Positions 34,720 through 42,613 of a DNA stretch of 64,000 bases are shown one piece after another. Source of the DNA: Demequina aestuarii (GTDB taxonomy: Bacteria; Actinomycetota; Actinomycetes; Actinomycetales; Demequinaceae); assembly GCF_000975095.1 (NCBI RefSeq), contig NZ_BBRD01000001.1, positions 1,073,467 to 1,137,466 of the forward strand, given 5' to 3'. The translations under genes and the position numbers were made by a program. Below the pieces are notes generated by a model. The model searched no databases. It worked only from the letters and a program-made list of their open reading frames with translations, and had not been told where the DNA came from. Position 1 is the stretch's first letter. Each line of letters begins with the position of its first letter.

Positions 34720-36019
34720 TGCGAGCCGTCATCGTGGCCACCAGGTCGGGCTCGGCGGCGCGCACGAGCGCGTAGTCGCGGACCACGACCTGCCCGTCGA
34801 CGATGACGTGCCGCGGTCGCCTGCCAGGAGAGGCCCACAGCAGGCCCGCGACGGGGTCGGCGACGCCGGCATCGGCGACCCCCGAGACGTCCCACACGCA
34901 CGCATCGGCCGCGGATCCTGACGTGAGTCGGCCCAGTTCGCTGCGGCCGAGGCCGTCGGCGGAGCCGGCGGTCGCCATGGCCAGGACGTCGCGCGCCCTC
35001 AGCTGCGGCCCGACGAGAGCCGAGACCTGCAGCGCGAGCCGAGCGTCGGCGAGCAGATGCCCGGCGTCGTTGGAGCCGCCGCCGGACGTGCCGAGGCCGA
35101 CTGTCACCCCGGCTTGTCGCAGGGCCCTCACGGGGGCGATCCCCCAACCCATCGGCACATCGCACCCCGGGGCGTGGGTCGCGCTCACGCCGGCCGCTGC
35201 GAGCCGCGCGATCTCAGGCTCCGTCACGTCACACAGGTGGGCGATCGTGACGTCGGGGGAGAGCCAGCCCCATTCCTCGAGCAGGTCGAGAGGACGCCGA
35301 CCGTACGTCGAGAGGGCGATCTCCGTGTCGACCTGCTCGTTGGCCTGCGTGCGGCGGCGCAGCCCATGCGTGGACGCCACCTCTCCCAACAGGCGGAAGG
35401 TCGCCTCAGCGTCCGAGTGCACGCCCGCGGGCCCGACGGCCAGCTGCAGCATGCCGTCGGCACGCACCCCGCGTGTGTGGGAGGGCAGGATGGCGGTGAC
35501 GATCGCCTCTGCGCTCGACGCGGCCCGCTCCGGGTCGTCGCGAGCCGCGCCGCGGACGAAGGCGAGCCGGCCACCCAGGGCGAGGGCCGCATCGGCCGTT
35601 GCCCTCACGATCTCGACATGGGTGTCGATCGACCCCTCCGAGGGCCACGTCAGGTGGTGGTCCGCGACGGTGGTGACGCCGTTCAGCAGCCCCTCCGCGA
35701 TCCCGACGGAGGCCGATGCGGAGGCCAGCGATGCGTCCACGCGTGCGCGGTCGTAGGAGGATGCCATGGTCGGCAGCCACTCTCGCATCGGCACCCCACG
35801 TGTGCCGGGCAGGGTGCGGAACGCGCTCTGCAGCAGATGGTGATGGGCGTTGACGAGGCCCGGGGTGACGACGCAGCCTGAGACGTCCAGCGTCTCGTGG
35901 CCGTGCCACGCGGAGGTGTCAGGCGCCACCCGACCGTCCACGAAGGCGAGATCGCCCGTGCGATCACTGGCCGCGTCGTGTGGATCGACGACGATGCAGA
36001 GGGCGTCCGTGAGCAACAT
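34703..36019 (-). CDS. TrzN/AtzB-like amidohydrolase
   Basis: A 438-residue amidohydrolase-superfamily protein of the hydroxydechloroatrazine ethylaminohydrolase/8-oxoguanine deaminase branch. It has NAHHHLLQ (His59, His61) and AHLCD (His261). The beta-5 position, usually His in HxxE, is Gln225 in QANE (Glu228 is kept). The beta-8 metal Asp is replaced: GLGTSGGGSND has Thr311-Ser312 there. From memory TrzN has Thr at the beta-8 position, so the loss need not inactivate the enzyme. Other substrates, such as guanine-like rings or isocytosine, are possible. Its end overlaps the convergent reductase gene by 17 bp. The start has a poor ribosome-binding site. Confidence 0.75.
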   Translation of the reverse strand: MLLTDALCIVVDPHDAASDRTGDLAFVDGRVAPDTSAWHGHETLDVSGCVVTPGLVNAHHHLLQSAFRTLPGTRGVPMREWLPTMASSYDRARVDASLASASASVGIAEGLLNGVTTVADHHLTWPSEGSIDTHVEIVRATADAALALGGRLAFVRGAARDDPERAASSAEAIVTAILPSHTRGVRADGMLQLAVGPAGVHSDAEATFRLLGEVASTHGLRRRTQANEQVDTEIALSTYGRRPLDLLEEWGWLSPDVTIAHLCDVTEPEIARLAAAGVSATHAPGCDVPMGWGIAPVRALRQAGVTVGLGTSGGGSNDAGHLLADARLALQVSALVGPQLRARDVLAMATAGSADGLGRSELGRLTSGSAADACVWDVSGVADAGVADPVAGLLWASPGRRPRHVIVDGQVVVRDYALVRAAEPDLVATMTARITGRG

Positions 36020-36075
36020 GGCGGAAGTGTGCCACGCAGATGTTTCGCGCGGGATACGGGCGAGGACGCCGACGC

Positions 36076-36113
36076 ACGACGGCCCCGGAACCGCGAGGGG
36101 TTCCGGGGCCGTC
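36076..36113. terminator. Strong terminator between TrzN-like and aldo/keto reductase genes
   Basis: CGACGGCCCCGGAACC (36076-36091) and its exact complement (36098-36113) form a perfect 16-bp stem with a 6-nt loop, directly downstream of the aldo/keto reductase and upstream of the TrzN-like gene. Confidence 0.8.
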
Positions 36114-36133
36114 GTGGAGCACGGGGGAGAGGG

Positions 36134-37147
36134 TCAGACGACGCGCCCCTGGGGGTTGGTCTCGACGGTCTTGCGCGCGTCGCGCTCGACGACGTCGCCG
36201 AGCGCCTCGTCGATGCGGGTCATCAGCTCGGCGGGGATCTCGACGCCCGAGGCCTTCGCGTTCTCGGTCACCTGCTCGGGGCGCGAGGCGCCGATGATGG
36301 CGGCGGCGACGTTCGTGTTCTGCAGCACCCACGCGATCGCGAGCTGCGCCATGGTGAGGCCCAGCTCGTCGGCCACAGGCTGCAGCTGCTGGACGCGGCC
36401 CAGGACGTCATCGTTCATGAATCGCTTGATCATGTTCGCGCCGCCCTTCTCGTCAGTGGCGCGCGAGCCTGCGGGAGGTGCCTGACCCGGCTTGTACTTG
36501 CCGGTGAGCACTCCCTGAGCGACGGGCGACCACACGATCTGCGACACGCCCGACTCCTGGGATGCAGGCACGACCTCGTCCTCGATCACGCGCCACAGCA
36601 TCGAGTACTGCGGCTGGCTCGAGATGAGGTGGATGTTCAGCTCCTTGGCGAGGCGAACGCCCTCACGGATCTGATCCGCGGTCCACTCGGACACGCCGAT
36701 GTAGTGGGCCTTGCCCTGTCGGACAACGTCCGCGAACGCGATCATCGTCTCTTCGAGCGGCGTCTCGTGGTCGTAGCGGTGTGCCTGGTACACGTCGACA
36801 TAGTCGGTCTGCAGGCGCGTCAGCGAGCCGTTGATTGACTCCATGATGTGCTTGCGCGACAGGCCGGTGTCATTCGCACCACCGGGGCCCGTCGGCCAAT
36901 ACACCTTGGTGAAGATCTCGAGGCTCTCGCGGCGCTCGCCCTTCAGGATGTCGCCCAGCACGGTCTCCGCGGCGGTGTTCGCGTAGACATCCGCTGTGTC
37001 GAAGGAGGTGATGCCGACATCGAGGGCGGCCTTGACGCAGGCGGCGGCCTGCTCGTTCTCCACCTGCGACGCGTGGGTGAGCCAGTTGCCGAAGGTGAGC
37101 TCCGTGATCTTGAGGCCGGAATTGCCGAGGTATCGATAATTGATCAT
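36134..37147 (-). CDS. Aldo/keto reductase
   Basis: A 337-residue (beta/alpha)8 oxidoreductase of the KvBeta/YghZ-like AKR group: N-terminal NSGLKITELTFGNW, FDTADVYANTAAETVLG with catalytic Asp and Tyr, IFTKVYW with the catalytic Lys, YQAHRYD with His, and the cofactor-binding WSPVAQGVLTGKY. It reduces aldehydes with NADPH; substrate unknown. It lies 44 bp downstream of the DUF3043 gene and is flanked by a strong terminator, so it may share that transcript. Confidence 0.9.
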   Translation of the reverse strand: MINYRYLGNSGLKITELTFGNWLTHASQVENEQAAACVKAALDVGITSFDTADVYANTAAETVLGDILKGERRESLEIFTKVYWPTGPGGANDTGLSRKHIMESINGSLTRLQTDYVDVYQAHRYDHETPLEETMIAFADVVRQGKAHYIGVSEWTADQIREGVRLAKELNIHLISSQPQYSMLWRVIEDEVVPASQESGVSQIVWSPVAQGVLTGKYKPGQAPPAGSRATDEKGGANMIKRFMNDDVLGRVQQLQPVADELGLTMAQLAIAWVLQNTNVAAAIIGASRPEQVTENAKASGVEIPAELMTRIDEALGDVVERDARKTVETNPQGRVV

Positions 37148-37191
37148 GCCTCCAGCCTAGAACGGCCGGAGGGGATCTGCTTACCAGGCGG

Positions 37192-37785
37192 TCAGACGGG
37201 GAACTCTCCGCGCGCGACCTTGGGGCGCGGCACCCGGAACCGGCGCAGGTTGAGCGCGCGCGAGATGACGTAGAACGTCCAGCCCCGCGGCAGCTTGCCC
37301 TCACCGAACTTGGCGCCGAAGTGCTTCTTGATCCGCTTGATCGTGATGAAGGTCTCGACGGCTGCGGCCAGCACGATGAGGTAGAACACGACGATCAGCA
37401 GGAACCCGGCGATGCCGAACTGCGGCAGGAACAGCGACAGCACGACGAACACGATGGCCATGGGCAGCAGGAATTCGCCGATGCTCGTGCGGGCGTCCAC
37501 GAAGTCGCGCAGGAACCGACGCTCGGGTCCGCGGTGCTCCGCGGGCATGTTGCGCTCGTCGCCGTCCTTCATCGCCTGGTACTCGCGCTCGCGCAGCTCG
37601 CGGGCCTTGGCGCGGCGGTCCTTCGCGTCCTGCTTGGAGTCCGCGAGCACGCCGCGCTGGTTGGCGGCCTCGCGCTCCTTGCGCTTGGGCGTGGGCCGCC
37701 CCTTGCCCACGATGGTGGGCTCGGCAGGCAGGTCGACGGTCGACTCTGGCGCGTCGTGGTGGTCGGAACTGTTCTTCTTCATCAT
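37192..37785 (-). CDS. DUF3043 membrane protein
   Basis: A 197-residue protein. The highly charged cytoplasmic N-terminus (Lys/Arg/Glu-rich, about 25-100) contains the DUF3043 motif GRPTPKRKEREAANQRG and is followed by two closely spaced helices (about 107-125 and 128-150) and a basic end. The M. tuberculosis homologue (Rv2206) lies beside the glycerate kinase gene, as here. Function is unknown. The ATG at 37785 is 1 nt after the AAGGA; the second ATG at 37782 gives better spacing and may be the real start. It is 36 bp after nadA. Confidence 0.87.
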   Translation of the reverse strand: MMKKNSSDHHDAPESTVDLPAEPTIVGKGRPTPKRKEREAANQRGVLADSKQDAKDRRAKARELREREYQAMKDGDERNMPAEHRGPERRFLRDFVDARTSIGEFLLPMAIVFVVLSLFLPQFGIAGFLLIVVFYLIVLAAAVETFITIKRIKKHFGAKFGEGKLPRGWTFYVISRALNLRRFRVPRPKVARGEFPV

Positions 37786-37821
37786 GTCCTTGCGTTGCGA
37801 GGCGCCGACAACGAGCCGGCG

Positions 37822-39027
37822 TCAGTCCTTGGCGGAGTCTTTGGCGGGCAGGGCGAGCATGCGGTCCAGGGCCACCTTCGCCTCTGCCTGCGTCTGAGCG
37901 TCGACGTCGATGCGGTTCACCACATCGCCGGCAGCGAGAGACTCGAGCGCCCACACCAGGTGGGGCAGGTCGATGCGGTTCATCGTCGAGCAGAAGCACA
38001 CCGTGTCTTCGAGGAAGTGGATGTCCTTGTCCGGGTGCGCGTCTGCGAGCCGGCGCACCAGGTTCAGCTCGGTGCCGATCACCCAGGACGAGCCTGGCTC
38101 GGCCGCGTCGAGCGTCTTGATGATGAACTCGGTGGAGCCGACGTAGTCCGCGCGCGTCACGACATCGTGCGTGCATTCTGGGTGCACCAGCACGTTGATG
38201 CCTGGCACCCGCTCGCGTGCGGCCTCGACGTTCTCCTTGCGGAACCGGCCATGGACCGAGCAGTGCCCCTTCCACAGGATCACTCGCGCACGCTCGAGCT
38301 CCTCGGCCGTGTTCCCGCCCAGGGGCTTGCGCGGGTCGTACACCACGCAGTCCTCGAGTTCGAGACCGAGCTGCAGGACGGCGGTGTTGCGCCCCAGGTG
38401 CTGATCGGGGAGGAACATGACCTTGCCGTCGCCGTCGACGCCGCCCACCTGGTCGAACGCCCATCGCATCGCGACCTCAGCGTTGGAGGATGTGCAGACC
38501 ACGCCGTTGGTGCGGCCGCAGAACGCCTTGATGGCGGCGGTGGAGTTCATGTAGGTCACGGGAATCGTGCGGTCGGCGAGGCCGGCCTCTGCCAGCTGAT
38601 CCCAGGCGTCCTCGACCTGGTTGATGTTGGCCATGTCGGCCATGGAGCATCCGGCCGCCATGTCGGGCAGCACCACGGTCTGCTCGTCGCCCGTGAGGAT
38701 GTCGGCGCTCTCGGCCATGAAGTGCACGCCGCAGAAGACGATGAATTCGGCCTCGGGACGCGCCGCCGCGTCGCGCGCGAGCTTGAACGAGTCTCCTGTC
38801 ACATCAGCGAACTGGATGACCTCGTCGCGCTGGTAGTGGTGGCCGAGGATGAATACTCGGTCGCCCAGCGCCTCCTTGGCGCGCCGTGCGCGGTCCACGA
38901 GGTCAGGGTCGGATGCCGCAGGAAGGTCACCGGGACAGTCGACGCCGCGCTCGGACAGCGGGTCGCGCCGGCCTCCGAGCAGGAGCAGCGCAGGCGACTC
39001 GGACGGTTCAGTGAACGTCGTGCTCAT
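37822..39027 (-). CDS. nadA: Quinolinate synthase
   Basis: A 401-residue 4Fe-4S enzyme of de novo NAD synthesis, condensing iminoaspartate and dihydroxyacetone phosphate to quinolinate. It has DMAAGCSMADM (Cys127), GHCSVHG (Cys256) and VCFCSTMNRI near the C-terminus, plus the substrate motifs HHYQRDEV and TEFIIKT. No nadB or nadC gene is near, which differs from the usual nadABC cluster. The gene is divergent from the glycerate kinase-like gene with 39 bp between starts. The ATG at 39027 lacks a good Shine-Dalgarno sequence. Confidence 0.94.
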   Translation of the reverse strand: MSTTFTEPSESPALLLLGGRRDPLSERGVDCPGDLPAASDPDLVDRARRAKEALGDRVFILGHHYQRDEVIQFADVTGDSFKLARDAAARPEAEFIVFCGVHFMAESADILTGDEQTVVLPDMAAGCSMADMANINQVEDAWDQLAEAGLADRTIPVTYMNSTAAIKAFCGRTNGVVCTSSNAEVAMRWAFDQVGGVDGDGKVMFLPDQHLGRNTAVLQLGLELEDCVVYDPRKPLGGNTAEELERARVILWKGHCSVHGRFRKENVEAARERVPGINVLVHPECTHDVVTRADYVGSTEFIIKTLDAAEPGSSWVIGTELNLVRRLADAHPDKDIHFLEDTVCFCSTMNRIDLPHLVWALESLAAGDVVNRIDVDAQTQAEAKVALDRMLALPAKDSAKD

Positions 39028-39066
39028 TCGGTCATTCTCTCACGCTTGCCACGGCAGACTGGAGCC

Positions 39067-40062
39067 ATGCAGATCGTGGTCCTCACCGAGTCCTGGCCGA
39101 ACGACGGCGCCGGCGCGATGACGGCGCTTCAGACGGCCGATGCGGTTGCGGCGACCTGGATTGCCGCCGCCGCCGACGCCTCGGTGCAGTGCTTCGCGAT
39201 CGGCGACGGGGGAGCGCGGAGCGGAGAGTACCTGACGGGCCGCCGCGTCCCGGTGGGAGGTGCGGAGGCGATCGAGGCAGGCCGTTCCCTCGTGCTCGCG
39301 CCCGCGGGGGGTGAGAAGCGGTGGGAGCCCCACGCGCTCGCCACCGCGCTGCTGGGCCTCGCGGCCGAGCATGCCGGCTCTCGGCCGGCGCGGACGGTGA
39401 TCGTGCCTGTCGGTGACGCGCCCCCGGCGGGCGACGCGACCGATCTGTGGCTCGGCGGCATCGCCCAGATGCGCGCCGGCGTCGCGGCGCTCGACGTGGT
39501 CGCGGCGGTGTCGTCGCAGCGCCCGCTGCTCGGCTTCCACGGCATGAGCGCGGCGCTGCGCGACGGCCGCGAGGTGGATGAGGCGATCGGCCTCGCTGCA
39601 CAGGCACAGGAGGATCGTTGGGCCGCGATCGCACGCGACGCTGACGACGTCGCGAGCGTCCCGTCGCTGCTGGGCTCGTCGCGCCTCTCGGACCTCCCAG
39701 GCACCGGCGCCGCCGGCGGACTCGCCTATGCGCTCGGAGCGATCGGGGCGCGGATCGTGCCGAGCGCTCCGTTGATGGCCACGCTGACGGGAGCAGATGA
39801 AGCGGCGGCCACAGCCGACCTCGTCGTGGCTGTGGTGCCAGGGCTCGAGCCGCGCTCGCTGGACGACGGCGCCGTCCCGGCGGCCGCGTCGCTCGCCGGC
39901 CGCCGAGGCCTGCCAGCGATCGTCCTCGCCCCCGAGTCGCGCATCGGCCGGAGAGACCTCATGAACGCCGGGCTGGCCGCCGCGCACGAGGGTGGGAGCG
40001 GAGCAGATGGCCTCGCTGCTGCGGTGCGGCGCGTCGCGCAGACGTGGACGCCGCGCCGCTGA
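39067..40062 (+). CDS. Glycerate kinase-family protein with altered active site
   Basis: A 331-residue protein resembling GlxK/GarK-type glycerate kinases in length and fold, for example GTGAAGGLAYALGAIGA (about 220-236) and the C-terminal region TADLVVAVVPGLEPRSLDDGAVPAAASLAGRRGLPAIVLA. The N-terminal ADP/metal motif APDSFKGSL is replaced by TESWPNDGAGAM, and the usual ITGEGRLD motif is VVPGLEPRSLDD. This implies altered or lost kinase activity. The M. tuberculosis homologue (Rv2205c) lies in the same place next to erpA (Rv2204c). The start ATG at 39067 follows CAGACT at 6 nt. Confidence 0.7.
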   Translation: MQIVVLTESWPNDGAGAMTALQTADAVAATWIAAAADASVQCFAIGDGGARSGEYLTGRRVPVGGAEAIEAGRSLVLAPAGGEKRWEPHALATALLGLAAEHAGSRPARTVIVPVGDAPPAGDATDLWLGGIAQMRAGVAALDVVAAVSSQRPLLGFHGMSAALRDGREVDEAIGLAAQAQEDRWAAIARDADDVASVPSLLGSSRLSDLPGTGAAGGLAYALGAIGARIVPSAPLMATLTGADEAAATADLVVAVVPGLEPRSLDDGAVPAAASLAGRRGLPAIVLAPESRIGRRDLMNAGLAAAHEGGSGADGLAAAVRRVAQTWTPRR

Positions 40063-40118
40063 GCGCGGCGGCACCGGCCGGAGCCGGCGTGGGGTCGTGC
40101 TATGGGTACGGACAGGCG

Positions 40119-40124
40119 TACCCT
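40119..40124 (+). promoter_or_regulatory. -10 of erpA
   Basis: TACCCT lies 31 nt before the erpA ATG. It gives a short leader carrying the strong GAAAGGAGG ribosome-binding site. Confidence 0.5.
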
Positions 40125-40155
40125 GGTAGTCAGAATCTACGAAAGGAGGCCGCAT

Positions 40156-40509
40156 ATGACTGATACTGCGACCGAGGCTGTCACTCACGGAGTCGTCATC
40201 ACCGATGCGGCGGCTGGAAAGGTGAAGAGTCTGCTGGAGCAGGAGGGTCGAGATGACCTTCGCCTGCGACTGGCAGTGCAGCCCGGAGGATGCTCCGGAC
40301 TCATCTACCAGCTGTACTTCGACGAGCGCATGCTCGACGGTGACGTGGCACGGGACTTCGACGGCGTGCAGGTCGTTGTCGACAAGATGTCGGTGCCGTA
40401 CCTCGACGGTGCGACCATCGACTTTGCCGACACGATCGAAAAGCAGGGTTTCACGATCGACAACCCGAACGCTGCAAGTTCCTGCGCATGTGGAGACTCC
40501 TTCAGCTGA
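40156..40509 (+). CDS. erpA: A-type iron-sulfur carrier / insertion protein
   Basis: A 117-residue HesB/IscA-fold protein delivering Fe-S clusters to apo-enzymes. The three conserved Cys are Cys46 (QPGGCSG) and Cys110/Cys112 (SSCACG). It matches the actinobacterial ErpA-like protein (Rv2204c) both in sequence and in position. Clients likely include the Fe-S enzymes encoded nearby (NadA, QcrA, LipA). The ATG at 40156 follows GAAAGGAGG. A hairpin follows the stop, so the gene is monocistronic. Confidence 0.93.
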   Translation: MTDTATEAVTHGVVITDAAAGKVKSLLEQEGRDDLRLRLAVQPGGCSGLIYQLYFDERMLDGDVARDFDGVQVVVDKMSVPYLDGATIDFADTIEKQGFTIDNPNAASSCACGDSFS

Positions 40510-40526
40510 ACTGACGCTTCTCGCCG

Positions 40527-40561
40527 ACGGGCGGCGCTGGCCTCACGGCCGCGCCGCCCGT
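40527..40561. terminator. Bidirectional terminator after erpA
   Basis: ACGGGCGGCGCTGGCC and GGCCGCGCCGCCCGT pair with one bulged T across a TCAC loop between two convergent genes. Confidence 0.7.
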
Positions 40562-40589
40562 TCGCGTCTCCACCGGCAGACTGCTCGGG

Positions 40590-41711
40590 TCAGTCGGCGG
40601 TCATCGTGCGGCGCACGTCCTCGAGCACTCGCGGCAGCGTCGCGATGAACCGCGACACATCCTCGTCCGACACGCCGGGGTGGAGGCCGATGCGGAGGTT
40701 GCCGTGGGTGAGAGCGCCCATGGCCGCGAGCACATGGCTGGGCTCGAACGCCGCAGTTCCGCATGCGGAACCGGAGCCCACCGCGAAGCCCTCGCGGTCC
40801 AGTCTGGTCACCACCGGCTCGCCGTCGAGGTACATGAACGCCGCCGTGAGCAGGTGGGGCACGCGCGACTCCGCGTCGCCGACCACGGTGACGCCCTCGA
40901 GCCCGGCCAGGCCCTCGCGGATCCGTGCGGACAGCGCGGTGAGACGGGCTCGATCCTTCTCTTCGGACTCGCGTCGCTCCTGCAGGGCGACGGCGGCGGC
41001 GAGGGCGAGCGGGATCGACACTCCTCCCGGAGCCCATCCCTCCCCGGGCCAGGCGGCAAGCCAGCGCGTGCGTGGGCGGGTCGCGAGGACTCCCAGCCCC
41101 GAGGGTGCGCCCCAGTCGGCGGGGTCTGCGAGCAGCGCGTCCCACTCGGTCGGCGGGTCCACGTGTCCGATGCTGGCGCTCGCATCCACGATCAGCGGCA
41201 CCTCGGCGCGCCGGGTGAGCTCCGCCACCTCGTCGAGGCGCTGGATCGTCCCGATCTCTTGATTGGCGTGCTGGATCAGTGCCAGTGCGGTCGCGGGGTG
41301 GCTGACGCGAGCCGCAAGCTCGTGGAGACTCACGTGGCCCGCGTCGTCCACGGGAATCCGGTCGACAGCGTCTGGCGCCGTGGAGTCGGCGGCATCGAGA
41401 ATGGCCTGTCGTTCGATCGCGGAGACGACGATGCGCTCCCGACCCCGCCGTGCCCGGAACACGCCGGAGGTGACGCGCTCGGCCGCGACGTGCGCCGACG
41501 GCAGGAAGTGGAGGTGTGCCGCCTCGGCCCCGATGGCGTCGGCGATCGCCTCCCTGGCGCCGTCGAGCAGAGCCCGGGCGCGACGGGACTCGTTGGTGAG
41601 GCGAGTGGGATCGGCCCAGCCATCTGCGACCCCGGCGAGGAGCGCATCGGCCGCTCTCCGCGAGACTGGAGCGCGCCCGCCGGCGTCGAGGAACACCCGA
41701 GTTGCTGGCAT
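40590..41711 (-). CDS. Class V aminotransferase (NifS/IscS-like) lacking the PLP lysine
   Basis: A 373-residue protein of cysteine-desulfurase fold. It keeps the mobile-loop Cys317 (GSGSACGTAAFEPSHVL), Asn150 (QHANQEIG) and Asp176 (VDASAS). Aligned to E. coli IscS, the PLP Schiff-base lysine (GHKIYGPKG) becomes Asp199 (ADWGAPSG), His104 becomes Arg101 (IERQ), Gln183 becomes Ala179, and the phosphate-binding GATESN is missing. It probably cannot make the internal aldimine, so a non-PLP role, or a scaffold role in heme/copper or Fe-S assembly near ctaC, is possible. The start is set by minus-strand TACCGT 6 nt upstream. It is divergent from ctaC (32 bp between starts). Confidence 0.75.
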   Translation of the reverse strand: MPATRVFLDAGGRAPVSRRAADALLAGVADGWADPTRLTNESRRARALLDGAREAIADAIGAEAAHLHFLPSAHVAAERVTSGVFRARRGRERIVVSAIERQAILDAADSTAPDAVDRIPVDDAGHVSLHELAARVSHPATALALIQHANQEIGTIQRLDEVAELTRRAEVPLIVDASASIGHVDPPTEWDALLADPADWGAPSGLGVLATRPRTRWLAAWPGEGWAPGGVSIPLALAAAVALQERRESEEKDRARLTALSARIREGLAGLEGVTVVGDAESRVPHLLTAAFMYLDGEPVVTRLDREGFAVGSGSACGTAAFEPSHVLAAMGALTHGNLRIGLHPGVSDEDVSRFIATLPRVLEDVRRTMTAD

Positions 41712-41717
41712 ACGCCC

Positions 41718-41723
41718 ACGGTA
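41718..41723 (-). promoter_or_regulatory. -10 of leaderless NifS-like transcript
   Basis: Minus-strand TACCGT lies 6 nt before the ATG at 41711, with no Shine-Dalgarno sequence. Confidence 0.6.
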
Positions 41724-41731
41724 TCGCGCGC

Positions 41732-41737
41732 TAGACT
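41732..41737 (+). promoter_or_regulatory. -10 of leaderless ctaC transcript
   Basis: TAGACT lies 6 nt before the ctaC GTG at 41744, and 8 bp separate it from the divergent NifS-like -10. Confidence 0.65.
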
Positions 41738-41743
41738 GACCGC

Positions 41744-42613
41744 GTGTCCAAGAAGCCACTCTCTGCCATGCCCCGGAAGGCCCTGACTGGCGCTGCGATC
41801 GCGGGCGTCGTGACCCTGCTCGCAGGCTGCTCGCAGGGCATCGAGAACGGTGCCCTCCCGTCGACCCCCGACATCACGAACCAGACCGAAACAGTCATCA
41901 CACTGTGGAACGGTTCGTGGATCGCGGCACTCACGGTGGGAGTACTGACCTGGGGTCTCATCCTTTGGTGTGTCGCCGTCTACCGCAAGCGCAAGGACGA
42001 CCACAAGCTCCCGGTGCAGAACCGCGTACACCTGCCGCTTGAACTGATGTACACCGCGCTCCCGTTGATGGCCATCGCCGTGCTGTTCAAGTACACCGCA
42101 GAGGACATCGGCGAGCTGACCAGCCTGGATGCTGAGCCGGATCTCGAGATCCAGGTGGTCGGCAAGCAGTGGAGCTGGGACTTCAACTACCTCAGCGATG
42201 ACGTCTACGACCCGGGCGTCCAGGCGACCCTGACAGGAGAGGAGGGCGTCGAGGAGACGCTTCCGACCCTGTACCTGCCCGTCGACGAGACGGTGCACTT
42301 CTACCTCGACTCTCGCGACGTGATCCACTCGTTCTGGATCCCGGCGTTCCTCTACAAGGAGGACACGGTCCCGGGCCGCACGAACGAGTGGCAGGTCACG
42401 CCGACCGAGGTCGGCACGTACCAGGGCAAGTGCGCGGAGCTGTGCGGCGAGTACCACGCTTCCATGCTCTTCAACGTCGAGGTCGTGGAGCGCGCGGAGT
42501 ACGACGCACACATGGAGGACCTGCGCGCGAGGGGATACGAGGGCGAGCTCGGCCTCGAGTACAGCCGCGACCAGGTCGTGGAGATGACGACGGACCACGG
42601 GGAGACCGAGTAA
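41744..42613 (+). CDS. ctaC: Cytochrome aa3 oxidase subunit II
   Basis: A 289-residue lipoprotein: signal ending in LLAGC with Cys29, two membrane helices (about 53-75 and 95-115), and an extracytoplasmic cupredoxin with the binuclear CuA site [12 protein letters not shown] plus the upstream His of VIHSFWIP. It takes electrons from cytochrome c (QcrC) and passes them to subunit I. The actinobacterial charged insertions ([15 protein letters not shown]) are present. The GTG start follows the leaderless promoter. Its TAA overlaps the ctaD ATG by one base. The order ctaC-ctaD-ctaF matches other actinobacteria. Confidence 0.97.
   Translation: MSKKPLSAMPRKALTGAAIAGVVTLLAGCSQGIENGALPSTPDITNQTETVITLWNGSWIAALTVGVLTWGLILWCVAVYRKRKDDHKLPVQNRVHLPLELMYTALPLMAIAVLFKYTAEDIGELTSLDAEPDLEIQVVGKQWSWDFNYLSDDVYDPGVQATLTGEEGVEETLPTLYLPVDETVHFYLDSRDVIHSFWIPAFLYKEDTVPGRTNEWQVTPTEVGTYQGKCAELCGEYHASMLFNVEVVERAEYDAHMEDLRARGYEGELGLEYSRDQVVEMTTDHGETE

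Noticed and set aside
37321-39066. Long N-terminal extension of the glycerate kinase-like gene
   Set aside because: The extra 582 codons are antisense to DUF3043 and nadA. The family begins at the ATG at 39067, which has a -10-like hexamer 6 nt upstream.
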